In this document: positions 14,954-23,132 of the stretch, piece after piece
Position numbering within the stretch: position 1 is the first letter of the stretch
Layout: the number at the start of each line of letters is the position of its first letter
NCBI RefSeq assembly: GCF_001514305.1
Contig: NZ_KQ949076.1
Coordinates: 185,431-218,726 of the forward strand
From: Streptomyces dysideae
Lineage (GTDB): Bacteria > Actinomycetota > Actinomycetes > Streptomycetales > Streptomycetaceae
Direction: 5' to 3'
Length of the DNA stretch: 33,296 nt
Notes under the pieces: generated by a model
Told to the model about the DNA's origin: nothing
The model's input: only the letters and a program-made list of their open reading frames with translations
Database searches by the model: none
Made by a program: the position numbers and the translations under genes

Positions 14954-16057
14954 ATGACTGAAGACCGGCCCTTCGCTCTGCAGCGCAGGGAACGGCTCAT
15001 GGACGAGCTGCGTCGGCACGGCGCCGTGCGCGTCCGCGACCTCGCTCAGCTGCTCGAGGTCAGCGAACTGACGGTGCGGCGCGACATCAACGCCCTGGCC
15101 GCCCGCGGCCTGCTCACCAAGGTGCACGGGGGCGCCACCCTGCCGACGGATCTCGCCCCGGCCCCGGCCCGCCGGTCCCGCCCCGCCGCGGCGTCTCTGA
15201 CGATCGGCATGGTCGTGCCGTCCCTGGACTACTACTGGCCACAGGTCGTCGTCGGCGCCCGCGCGGCCGCCGCCGCCCTCGGAGTCCAGCTCCAGCTGCG
15301 CGGCTCCACCTACGACCAGGCCGAGGACCGCCGCCAGATCAGCCGGCTGATCGAGGCCAAGCAGGTACAGGGCTTGCTATTGGCCCCCAACCTCGACAGC
15401 GAGGGCGTCGACGAGATGATCGACTGGATCGGCAACCTGCCGGTGCCGGCCATCCTGGTGGAGCGTCAGATCCCTTATTGGACGCCGACCCCGCGCCAGC
15501 TGGAATGGGTACGCAGCGACCACGCGCTCGGCCTGGAGATGGCCGTGCACCACCTCCACGAGCACGGTCACCGCCGGATCGGGCTGGTCCTGGCCAAGGG
15601 CAGCCCGACCTCGGCGCATCTGGCCCAGGGTTGGCTCAAGGCGTGCGCCGAACTCGACCTGCCCAGCGATTTCGTGGTCCGGCAGGGTGTGGCCCTCTAC
15701 GAGCCGGGCCACCGGCAGATCATCGAGGACATCCTGGACAGGTGCCGCAGGTCCAGGATCACCGCACTGATCGTGCACAGCGATCCCGACGCCATCTCCA
15801 TCGCCCAGTACCTCACCGAGCAGGGGGTCGCGATCCCGGACGACATCGCCCTGGTCGGCTACGACGACGAGGTCGCCCATCTCGCCGAGCCGGCGATCAC
15901 GGCCGTCCGCCCGTCCAAGGCCCGCGTCGGCCGGACCGCGGTCGAGATGATGGTCTCCCGGCTCATGGAGGGCAAGCGCCGCCCAGGGCAGCGCGTGCTC
16001 ATCCTGCCGGAACTGATCCTGCGTGACTCCTCGGTCAAGAGGATGCCGTCGCTGTGA
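14954..16057 (+). CDS. Transcriptional regulator: DeoR-type HTH plus LacI-type sugar sensor
   Basis: 367 residues. Residues 9-62 form a DeoR-type winged helix: RRERLMDELRRHGAVRVRDL, ELTVRRDINALAARGLL and KVHGGATLP. From about 75 a periplasmic-binding-protein-like sensor of LacI type follows: SLTIGMVVPSLDYYWPQVVV, GHRRIGLVLAKGSPTSAHL, DDIALVGYDDEVA and RVLILPELILRDSS. GAGAGGG just before ATG 14954 is the ribosome site. It is divergent from the dehydrogenase/importer operon and most likely represses it until a sugar binds. The operators are probably the dyads at 14834 and 14891, and possibly 18215 for the DUF2264 gene. Confidence 0.88.
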   Translation: MTEDRPFALQRRERLMDELRRHGAVRVRDLAQLLEVSELTVRRDINALAARGLLTKVHGGATLPTDLAPAPARRSRPAAASLTIGMVVPSLDYYWPQVVVGARAAAAALGVQLQLRGSTYDQAEDRRQISRLIEAKQVQGLLLAPNLDSEGVDEMIDWIGNLPVPAILVERQIPYWTPTPRQLEWVRSDHALGLEMAVHHLHEHGHRRIGLVLAKGSPTSAHLAQGWLKACAELDLPSDFVVRQGVALYEPGHRQIIEDILDRCRRSRITALIVHSDPDAISIAQYLTEQGVAIPDDIALVGYDDEVAHLAEPAITAVRPSKARVGRTAVEMMVSRLMEGKRRPGQRVLILPELILRDSSVKRMPSL

Positions 16058-16157
16058 TTCCGCGGCTGACAGCTGCCCGGGGGTAGCGCGCTCGACGTGC
16101 ACGTTCGCCCACGGCTCAGCGCGTTCCGCCGGGACGGCCACGGCAGGCCGACCCCGG

Positions 16158-18152
16158 TCAGCGCGAGGCCGGGGGGACGGCGGGCAGGTCGGCCTCGGTG
16201 GTGTGACCGTCCGGCCAGGTGAGTACGGTCCGGTGCCCGCCGTCGGGACCGGGGTGCACGGCGAGGGTGGGGATGGGAGCGTCCGGGCCGCCCCGGTCGA
16301 GGAGCACCACGGCGGCGAGCACCTCGCCGTACGGCACCCCGTCCGCGGCCAGCCACGGCGTCGCGGTGCGGGTGCCGAGAGGGCTGTCGTCCTTCCCGAC
16401 GGCGACTCCGCCACGGTGCAGCCCGCGAAGTCCGCACAGTCGCGACCGCAGGGACCCGGTACGTGCCTCGGCGTACGGGCCGCCCCAGCCGTGGGCGCCC
16501 GATCGGGACCGGGGCAGGAGTTCGGCGGCCACGGGCCAGCCGCCGATGCGGACCGAGCGCCAGGCGGGGTCCGGTTGCGCTGGAAGGGCGTCGACCCGGA
16601 CCAGCCGGACCTCCGTCCCGGCCCGCACCACCGAGGCGACGGTGACCATCGGACCGGGCGTCGTCGGGCCCTTGCGGCCGGAGCCGTGGTCGGGTGAGTC
16701 GTCGGCACCGACGTCGACCCAGCGCACCGGTCCTCGGGAGGCGGCGGCGAGCACCCCACCGGGGAGCTCTCGGGCGAACAGGGTCTCGAACCCACTGCGG
16801 TGGCTGGCCCGGCCGGCGTCGTCGAGCAGCACGACCGCGTTATCGACCGGGTCCGTCACGGGCGCGCCGGCCAGGGGAGGAACAGTGGCTGTGGAGTAGC
16901 CCAGCCGCGCGTACAGCGGCGAGTCCGCGCATCGGTCGCCGGGGCTCCCGTGGTCGGTGCCGTGGTTGAGCACCACCGCGATGCCATCACGGCGCCGTGC
17001 GCTGAGCAGCCAGCCGGGGGCGTCGATCACCCGTGCGACATCCCCGGCCTCCACCGGCAGCGGCCTTTCCGGGGCCGTCCACACCGGGTGCTCCTCGGGC
17101 AGCATCAGGCCGAGCATGCCCTTGGCCCCCCAGTACGGCGATCCGGGCCCGGAGTACGCCTGACGCATCGCAGGCCAGGCAGCATGCCAGCCCAGGCTGA
17201 GCAATCCGTTTCCGTCGGGAGCCCCGTGGTCGGTGAAATGCCGGACGATGCCGCTGGCCACGCGGCGCACCAGTCCGGGCGGCTGCCCGCCGGCTCCGGT
17301 GACCGCGCCGACCCAGAAGGGCGCCGCGGCGGCGAAGCGGTAGATCAGACTGCGTCCCTGCAACAGCGGCGAGCCATCGGCGCCGACCAGGCATACCGCG
17401 TCGTCGAGGTAGCGTGCGAGGTCCTCGGCCCAGGTCTGGCGCAGGGACGGCGGACACAGGGTGCCGGTGACGTCGAACAGGTGGGTCCACAGCAGCGGGT
17501 AGAGGTGCAGCGCCCAGCCGGTGTAGTGGTCGTAGGCCCGTTCCTGCCCATCGCTGAGCCAGCCGCCGGGCCGACGCAGCGAGGCGTGGACGGCCAGGTC
17601 CTCCTCGATGTCGGCGGCCGACCACGGTCCGCCCGCCTCGCGCAGGAACGACTCCACGACGATCCGGAACCAGACCCAGTTGATGGGCGGATAGGGCTGT
17701 CCGACGACGGCCCCCAGCCATTCGATGATCCGCTCACGCACTCCGCCGTCGAGCCGGTCCCACAACCAGGGCCTGGTCATTTGCAGCACCAGCGCGATGG
17801 AGGCGGCCTCGACCTTGGCCTGGCCGAGTTCGTCCGGGCGGGGCCACGCCTCCGGCGAGTAGGGGTCGGTGCCCGCCGCCAGGCCCTCGGCGTACCGCTC
17901 CAGCAAGCCCGCCGGATCCGCCCCCCTTTCTCCCGCGAGGCGGAAACCGGCGAGCAGGAAGGTACGGGCGAAGCCCTCCAAGCCGTCGGATACCACGCCG
18001 TAGCGGCTCGCCGGACCAGGCAGGTCGATCCGGGCCCCGCCCGGGGAGCGGTACGGGCCGACGGCCGCGAGCATCCGGTCGGCGAGATCTGTCCAGTGCC
18101 GCCTGGCCCATCCCGTGTACGGGGACCGGTCCCGGTCCTCGCTGGGCATCAT
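16158..18152 (-). CDS. DUF2264 protein, possible glucuronidase-like enzyme
   Basis: About 664 residues without a signal peptide, so cytoplasmic. The N-terminal two thirds are alpha-helical with conserved DUF2264 patterns: GLEGFARTFLLAGFRLAGER, NWVWFRIVVESFLREAGGPW, AYDHYTGWALHLYPLLWTH and QGRSLIYRFAAAAPFW. The C-terminal third is beta-rich. DUF2264 has an (alpha/alpha)6-like helical fold related to unsaturated uronyl hydrolases; I recall that GH154 beta-glucuronidases acting on arabinogalactan belong here, but this is from memory. A GGAGGAA site precedes two adjacent ATGs (18152 and 18149), either of which could be used. It converges with the regulator and has its own promoter region with an operator-like site, so it may be a separate unit of the same regulon. 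Confidence 0.75.
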   Translation of the reverse strand: MMPSEDRDRSPYTGWARRHWTDLADRMLAAVGPYRSPGGARIDLPGPASRYGVVSDGLEGFARTFLLAGFRLAGERGADPAGLLERYAEGLAAGTDPYSPEAWPRPDELGQAKVEAASIALVLQMTRPWLWDRLDGGVRERIIEWLGAVVGQPYPPINWVWFRIVVESFLREAGGPWSAADIEEDLAVHASLRRPGGWLSDGQERAYDHYTGWALHLYPLLWTHLFDVTGTLCPPSLRQTWAEDLARYLDDAVCLVGADGSPLLQGRSLIYRFAAAAPFWVGAVTGAGGQPPGLVRRVASGIVRHFTDHGAPDGNGLLSLGWHAAWPAMRQAYSGPGSPYWGAKGMLGLMLPEEHPVWTAPERPLPVEAGDVARVIDAPGWLLSARRRDGIAVVLNHGTDHGSPGDRCADSPLYARLGYSTATVPPLAGAPVTDPVDNAVVLLDDAGRASHRSGFETLFARELPGGVLAAASRGPVRWVDVGADDSPDHGSGRKGPTTPGPMVTVASVVRAGTEVRLVRVDALPAQPDPAWRSVRIGGWPVAAELLPRSRSGAHGWGGPYAEARTGSLRSRLCGLRGLHRGGVAVGKDDSPLGTRTATPWLAADGVPYGEVLAAVVLLDRGGPDAPIPTLAVHPGPDGGHRTVLTWPDGHTTEADLPAVPPASR

Positions 18153-18214
18153 CGCTTCCTCCGAGAGGTGGTTGGAGTGCCACCTCATCCGTGATGTGGC
18201 TCCTAGTCAATGAT

Positions 18215-18243
18215 CCAGAACACGTTCGAACGCAAACGATTCC
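18215..18243. promoter_or_regulatory. Operator-like sequence upstream of the DUF2264 gene
   Basis: Contains the 10-base palindrome CGTTCGAACG (18223-18232) within CCAGAACACGTTCGAACGC. The neighbouring AACACG and CAAACG elements resemble the site at 14891-14920 in front of the regulator gene. It lies about 65 bases from the DUF2264 start on the minus strand. Confidence 0.45.
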
Positions 18244-18292
18244 ATACGATCACATCCGAACAGAGGGAGTGTGAGCGGAGGACCACCACCCT

Positions 18293-18319
18293 GCCCGCAC
18301 AGCGTCTTGCCGTGCGGGC
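18293..18319 (-). terminator. Hairpin after the GH43 gene
   Basis: GCCCGCAC (18293-18300) and its complement GTGCGGGC (18312-18319) form an 8-base stem with an 11-base loop. It lies 38 bases downstream of the GH43 stop on the minus strand, before the DUF2264 promoter region. Confidence 0.5.
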
Positions 18320-18356
18320 CAGCACCGAGGTATGCGACGCGAGTGCTGTCGTGCTC

Positions 18357-19784
18357 TCAGGTTCCGCGCTGGAACTGCTGGTTGGTGCCCGTGCCGCACG
18401 TCCACTGGATGAGCTTCGCGCCGTTGGCGGTGGAGTTGCCGGAGACGTCCAGGCACTTGCCGCTCAGCCGGGAGACCAGGCGGACGTAGCCGTCACCGGC
18501 GTCCTGGAGTTGCCACTGCTGGTTGGTGCCGGTGGAGCAGGGCCACTGGATGATCTTGTTGCCGTTGGCGGTGGAGTTGTCGGCCACGTCCATGCACTTG
18601 CCGCTGTGACGGGCCATGAGCTGGACGTGTCCGTCACCCATGTCCTTGAACCAGAACGCCTGGTTCATGCCGCCGTTGCAGGTGTACTGGGTGAGCTGGA
18701 CACCGTCGTCCAGGGACTTGCTGAGCACGTCGACGCACTTGCCGCTGTGGCGTGCGGTGAGGGTCTCCCAGGGGCCGCCGACGCCGTCGACCGTGCCGGT
18801 GGCGGTGTCGATGGTGATCTGCGGGTACCAGTCCATGGTCATGGTGGTGGAGGTGGGGAACTCCAGAGGCAGCCAGACGTACTGGGAGGCGTTGACGTTC
18901 TCGCCGAAGGAGTTGCCCCAGCGGTCGCCCATGTACAGGAACTCGGTGCCCGCGGTGCCCTGGACGGGCAGGACGTACGCGGTCTGGGAGCCGTAGGCGG
19001 TGGAGTCGCCGATGTTCTGCATCGCGGTCCACGGCCCGGTGATGTCGGTGGCGGTGGCGTACTTCTGCTGGTTGGGGTTCCAGCCGGTGGCGCCGGAGGT
19101 CAGCATGAAGTAGACGCCGCCCCGCTTGAACAGCGCGGGTGCCTCACGGTGGCCGTCGGGCCAGGGGTTGGCGACGAGGGCGTCGATGCCGGTGTAGTCG
19201 GCGGTCAGCCGGTAGATGTGCAGGTCGAGGTTGTTGCGGGCGGCGGAGATCATGTAGCCGGTGCCGTCGTCGTCGACGTAGGCGGTGATGTCGCGGGACA
19301 TGTGGCCCAGCGGGCGGAAACTTCCCTGCCAGGTGTAGTCGCCGTCGACGGTGTCGGAGACGGCGACGGCGGCGCGGGCCTGGGAGTAGTCGGCGGCGTT
19401 CTCCTTGTGCATCCACATCACGAACTTGCCGGTGGCCGCGTTGTATATGACCTTGGGTCGTTCGATCTTGGCGTCGGTCAACTCGGGGTCGGTGGCCGCG
19501 CTCAGGACGTGGCGTCTGAACTCCCAGGTCTTCAGGTCGGTGGAGCGGTACGCGGAGACGTACCGGAAGGTGTTGTCCTCGTTGCGGTTCTCACCGAACC
19601 AGTAGTAGTACGAGCCGACCTTGAGCACACCGCCGCCATGGGCGTGCATACCGGCGCCCGTGGTGTCGTTGAACTGGGTCCCGTTGGCGATGGTGACGGT
19701 CGCCGCGTGCGCGGTGCCCGCCAGAAAGGACTGCGGCAACAGCGCCGCCAACACGGCGAGGACGAGGAGCCAGGCTCGACGCAT
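18357..19784 (-). CDS. Secreted GH43 (subfamily 24-like) exo-beta-1,3-galactanase with CBM13
   Basis: 475 residues. The signal peptide ends at GTAHA (cleavage near residue 27). The five-bladed GH43 domain covers about 28-335: MHAHGGGVLKVGSYYYWFGE, KIERPKVIYN, GHREAPALF and AYGSQTAYV. E214 in REAP fits the catalytic acid and E108 in IERP the helper residue. A Gln (Q267 in GSQ) stands where a general base is expected. This E/E/Q set is characteristic of GH43_24 exo-beta-1,3-galactanases, which lack the usual Asp base. A CBM13 of three repeats (about 345-475) follows, with NQAFWF, NQQWQL and NQQFQR. The enzyme would release galactose or branched oligosaccharides from the beta-1,3-galactan backbone of type II arabinogalactan. 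GGAGG nine bases before ATG 19784 is the ribosome site. Confidence 0.85.
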   Translation of the reverse strand: MRRAWLLVLAVLAALLPQSFLAGTAHAATVTIANGTQFNDTTGAGMHAHGGGVLKVGSYYYWFGENRNEDNTFRYVSAYRSTDLKTWEFRRHVLSAATDPELTDAKIERPKVIYNAATGKFVMWMHKENAADYSQARAAVAVSDTVDGDYTWQGSFRPLGHMSRDITAYVDDDGTGYMISAARNNLDLHIYRLTADYTGIDALVANPWPDGHREAPALFKRGGVYFMLTSGATGWNPNQQKYATATDITGPWTAMQNIGDSTAYGSQTAYVLPVQGTAGTEFLYMGDRWGNSFGENVNASQYVWLPLEFPTSTTMTMDWYPQITIDTATGTVDGVGGPWETLTARHSGKCVDVLSKSLDDGVQLTQYTCNGGMNQAFWFKDMGDGHVQLMARHSGKCMDVADNSTANGNKIIQWPCSTGTNQQWQLQDAGDGYVRLVSRLSGKCLDVSGNSTANGAKLIQWTCGTGTNQQFQRGT

Positions 19785-20317
19785 GAGGTGAGGCCTCCAC
19801 TTCAGATGCCCGGTCGCACCGAAAACAACAAGTCAGATCACAACCGAGCAAAATTTGGCTGGAACAAATACTTCCGCACATGAGACCGCCGGTGACAGTT
19901 GTGTGTCAACGGTATGAACAGCGTGGATTGCCGTGGCCTGAAGCCGAGTTGTCACCGTCCGGAATCCGCCATCGCAGTGAGACCTTGCCGGCCCACCTCA
20001 AGGTGGCCGCCTCGTTTCCGACGCAGCCGGACAGCAGCGCAGCCGCTGTTCCCGGTCGCCGGACCCGAGCGCCGACCGCCACCGATCCGGCGTGCATGCG
20101 GGGCGGTCGGTGTCCGGTTCAGCGCCTGCCTCAGGTTGTTCCGCCCGCGTCCGCAGACTCTGAACCTGGGTTCTGGATCACTCTTCGCGCCGGGACGGGG
20201 TCCCACGACGTGGCACAGGGGTTCGTCCATGCAAATGCGCGGGGCCTGCTCCCTCTCGTGCACCGCCTGCCGGTATCTGCTCTCTGAACACGAGGCAAGG
20301 CCACCGTGTGACTGTCC
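19785..20317. other. Stretch without a recognised gene
   Basis: The first 80 bases, AT-richer than their surroundings, probably hold the GH43 promoter; on the minus strand they contain TGTTCCAGC followed by TTTTG, also present upstream of the dehydrogenase gene. From about 19880 open frames exist on both strands but none shows a domain, a good ribosome site or clear codon bias. I see no supported gene. Confidence 0.4.
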
Positions 20318-20551
20318 TTGGTGAACGGCCAGTTCAGCCTGAACCGCTCCCGGTCTGAGGGTGCACTTGTCGTGAACGGCGCCGGCTGGTTCAGCGTCTA
20401 CCGCCGCACCGTCATTCCCGACGCGGACATCCTGCACATCGTGGAAGTCGCAGCGATCTTCAACTACAACGTGCGCCTGGCCACCGCCACCGGTTTGTTC
20501 CCCAACCCCGGATACCACGAGCTCGGCCGGACCTCAGCCGCGGAAGGCTGA
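20318..20551 (+). pseudogene. C-terminal scrap of a carboxymuconolactone decarboxylase-like protein
   Basis: The frame ends at 20551 and its last 50 residues include DADILHIVEVAAIFNYNVRL, then ATGLFPNPGYHELGR. This matches the C-terminal helix pattern of carboxymuconolactone decarboxylase/AhpD-like proteins (D..I..IV.V...FNY..R.A...G). The N-terminal half with the CxxC redox motif is missing and the residues before about 20395 do not look like the family, so this is a remnant. Confidence 0.45.
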
Positions 20552-20692
20552 GACACGGCACTGTGCCGGCAAGAACCAGTCCGGGAAAGCCTGCGGCGAG
20601 CCATCGGCCTCGCGAACACCCAGCTCGAACGTCTCGCCATTCGAGCCGGGGCGGTTCAGCCTTCGCACAGCGGACTCCCCTTGCCAACGCGA

Positions 20693-20727
20693 CGATGTTC
20701 CGCCCCTGGTCCCGGGGTGGAACATCG
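20693..20727. terminator. Hairpin, possible terminator
   Basis: CGATGTTCCGCCCC (20693-20706) pairs with GGGGTGGAACATCG (20714-20727) over 14 positions with one G-T type mismatch and a 7-base loop. It lies 70 bases beyond the stop of the minus-strand XRE gene and could terminate it. It might also be the end remnant of a mobile element. Confidence 0.45.
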
Positions 20728-20797
20728 TCCCTGACGTCAAGAGGCGAGCTTGCCCACGGGACTGCGCATGAACCTGGGTCACAACTTGCCGATCGGG

Positions 20798-21043
20798 TCA
20801 GCCGAGGACGTAGGTCTCATCACCGAAGTCAGCGACGATCTTCAGCTTGCCGCCGAGCGCCTTGACGTAGGCAGCGAGGGTGTCGACCTCGCTGCGCTCC
20901 AGTTGGCCCTTCTCGATGCGTGAGACGCGGGCCTGGGTGACACCCATGGCTTCGGCAACCTGGACCTGTGTGGTGTGCTGCCGCTTCCGCCAGGTCCAGT
21001 CCGGCCAGCCGGCCCACGCCGGGCGCACCGGTCGAGGGCTCAC
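20798..21043 (-). CDS. XRE-family helix-turn-helix protein, probably 5'-frameshifted
   Basis: The last 60 residues are a complete XRE/HigA-type domain: TTQVQVAEAMGVTQARVSRI, EKGQLERSEVDTLAAYVKAL and GGKLKIVADFGDETYVLG. Such domains occur in antitoxins and small regulators next to HigB-type toxins; no toxin is visible here. The 22 residues before the domain (PAWAGWPDWTW) are atypical. The neighbouring frame reads GRLAGLDLAE over the same bases and is open back to an ATG at 21101. A one-base shift near 20990-21000 would join GRLAGLDL to RKRQHTTQVQ, giving a more normal protein. I therefore suspect a frameshift; the start given is only the frame's limit. Confidence 0.55.
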   Translation of the reverse strand: MSPRPVRPAWAGWPDWTWRKRQHTTQVQVAEAMGVTQARVSRIEKGQLERSEVDTLAAYVKALGGKLKIVADFGDETYVLG

Positions 21044-21292
21044 CGCGCTCTCGTGCAGGGGACGGTGCGTCGGCCGGCGGGGAGTCCGCGTGATGTCTCA
21101 TGCCACTCAGGCTGGAGACCGGGCCGGTCATGGAGAATCCGGCAGAAGGCTACGGTGCCCCTGCCGACCGGAGGGTGATACCCCGCCGTGTGGCTGGAGC
21201 TGCCGCCCGCCGGGCCGCCGGGGCTCTTGCGGGCTTTAGGGTCGGGTCGGCATGAGTGGGACGGGCATGGATGAAGGCGAGGCGGAGCGCGC

Positions 21293-21964
21293 GTGATCCG
21301 GGTAGTGGTGGTGGACGACGAGGCACTGGTCCGCTCGGGCTTCGAACTCATTCTGGGCGCGTCCGAGGACATCGAGGTCGTCGCGACGGCGAGCGGGGGC
21401 GACGCCGTGGAGACCGTCCGCCGGGAGCGGCCGGACGTGGTGCTGCTGGACATCCGGATGCCGGACGTCGACGGGCTGACCGTCCTGCGCGAGCTGCGGA
21501 CGATGCCGGACGCTCCGGTGGTGGCGATGCTGACGACGTTCGACGCCGACGAGTACATCCTGACCGCGCTGCACTGCGGCGCGGCCGGTTTCCTGCTCAA
21601 GGACACCGAGCCGGAGCAGCTCGCCCACCTGGTGCGCACCCTGGCCGCGGGCGGTGTGGTGCTGTCCCCCAAGGCGTCGCGGACGCTGCTGCACCGCCAC
21701 CCGGGCACCCAGACGGCCGTCGACGAGGAGGCGGCTCGCGTCCGGCTGCTCACCGCGCGTGAGCGTGACGTCCTCGTCCTGGTGGCGGAGGGCCTGTCGA
21801 ACGCCGACATCGGGGTCCGCATCCACCTGGGCGCCGGCACGGTCAAGGACCACGTCAGCGCGATCCTCACCAAGCTGCGGGTGACCAGCCGGGTGCAGGC
21901 CGCGCTGCTGGCGCAGCGGGCCGGACTGCTCGATGAGCGCCCGCGGTCGGGGACCGGCCGATGA
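21293..21964 (+). CDS. NarL/LuxR-type response regulator
   Basis: 223 residues from GTG 21293. The receiver domain (1-120) has D8/D9 in VVDDEALVR, the phosphoacceptor D53 in VVLLDIRMPDVDG, T81/T82 and K103 in GFLLKD. The LuxR-type DNA-binding domain is at about 150-210: LTARERDVLVLVAEGLSNAD, GTVKDHVSAILTKL. It is coupled to the histidine kinase by a four-base ATGA overlap. The pair faces a decayed exporter cassette on the other strand, whose genes may have been its targets; that link is inference. Confidence 0.93.
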   Translation: MIRVVVVDDEALVRSGFELILGASEDIEVVATASGGDAVETVRRERPDVVLLDIRMPDVDGLTVLRELRTMPDAPVVAMLTTFDADEYILTALHCGAAGFLLKDTEPEQLAHLVRTLAAGGVVLSPKASRTLLHRHPGTQTAVDEEAARVRLLTARERDVLVLVAEGLSNADIGVRIHLGAGTVKDHVSAILTKLRVTSRVQAALLAQRAGLLDERPRSGTGR

Positions 21965-23070
21965 GCCGTGCACGCGCCGTGTGGCAGCGTGTGCCCGCGC
22001 CGGTCGTCGACATCGTCCTGGTGGCGGTGGCGGCCGTGGACGTATGGCTGAACATGTGGGACCACACGCGCCTCGGCGTCGCGCTGGCCGCAGTCGGCTG
22101 CGCCGCGTTGGTCTTCCGGCGCAGGTTCCCGCTCGGCGTCTTCCTGCTCACTCTGCCCATCGCGCTGATGCAGGATGTCGCCGTCGTTGTGCTCGTGGCG
22201 CTGTTCACTCTGGCCGAACGCTCCCGCAATCGCCGTCTCCTCGCGGGGTGCGTCACCCTGTCCGCCGTCGCGAGCAGTACTCCGTGGCCCCTGGCCGACG
22301 TCGACCGGACCATGACACTGGTCTTCTTCGTGTACGGCCTGGCGACCGCCGCGGCCCCGGTCCTCTTCGGCCAGCTTCTCCAGGCGCAACGGGACCTGGC
22401 GCGGCGGCTGGCCGAGATCGAGGAGGCCAGGGAGCACGAGCGTGCCCTGCACGCCCAGGCCGTGCTCGCCCGCGAACGCGCCCAGCTGGCCCGCGAGATG
22501 CACGACGTGGTCTCCCACCAGGTCAGTCTGATCGCCGTACGGGCCGGAGCCCTGCAGGTCGCCGCCAAGGACGCGGACGCCAAGGAGGCTGCCCACACGA
22601 TCCGTTCGCTGAGCGTCACCACACTCGACGAGCTGCGCACCATGGTCACGCTGCTGCGCGCCTCCGGCGGTCACGCCACCGAGCTGACCCCTCAGCCCAC
22701 TCTGGCCGACCTGCGCAAACTGGTGGAATCCAGCGGCACTCACGTGGAGTTGTCGGGTGAGCTGCCGCCCAACGTGGGCACACCCGCGCAACGGGCCGTC
22801 TACCGTACGGTCCAGGAGGCGTTGACCAACGTCCGCAAGCACGCCCCCGGCGCCAGAGCGTGCGCCGAGCTGTGGCAGGACGGCGACGACGTCGGAGTGA
22901 CCGTCACCAACACCGCGCCCACGCGTCCCTCCCTGCCCCTGCCCGGTTCACAGCTGGGCCTGGTCGGTCTGCGGGAACGGGCCGACATCCTGCACGGGAC
23001 ACTGGAGGCGGGCCCGACCGCGGAGGGCGGCTACCGGGTGCGGCTGCGGATTCCGCTCAGCGCGGACTGA
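21961..23070 (+). CDS. Two-component sensor histidine kinase (HisKA_3 type)
   Basis: 369 residues. Four to five hydrophobic segments occupy about residues 14-140 with almost no extracytoplasmic loop, as in intramembrane-sensing kinases. A coiled region (about 138-172) leads to the dimerisation helix with phosphoacceptor H181 in LAREMHDVVSHQVSLIAVRAG. The ATPase domain has the N box NVRKHAPGA, a short D/G region TVTNTAP and GLVGLRERADIL. It should phosphorylate the LuxR-type regulator encoded upstream. Kinases of this architecture often respond to cell-envelope stress or peptide antibiotics. Confidence 0.92.
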   Translation: MSRARAVWQRVPAPVVDIVLVAVAAVDVWLNMWDHTRLGVALAAVGCAALVFRRRFPLGVFLLTLPIALMQDVAVVVLVALFTLAERSRNRRLLAGCVTLSAVASSTPWPLADVDRTMTLVFFVYGLATAAAPVLFGQLLQAQRDLARRLAEIEEAREHERALHAQAVLARERAQLAREMHDVVSHQVSLIAVRAGALQVAAKDADAKEAAHTIRSLSVTTLDELRTMVTLLRASGGHATELTPQPTLADLRKLVESSGTHVELSGELPPNVGTPAQRAVYRTVQEALTNVRKHAPGARACAELWQDGDDVGVTVTNTAPTRPSLPLPGSQLGLVGLRERADILHGTLEAGPTAEGGYRVRLRIPLSAD

Positions 23071-23132
23071 CCGACCAGGGCCTCTGATCGGCGTGGATGC
23101 GTCCGCGGGCTCGCCGACGGCCCCGGCCTCCG

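Noticed and set aside
19880..20318. Possible small genes on either strand
   Set aside because: No recognisable domain, no good ribosome site and mixed codon bias; left as a stretch without a supported gene.
20534..20782. Minus-strand frame ending GETFELGVREADGSPQ...
   Set aside because: The C-terminal part looks protein-like but I cannot place it in a family, and it spans a hairpin; not enough to call a gene.
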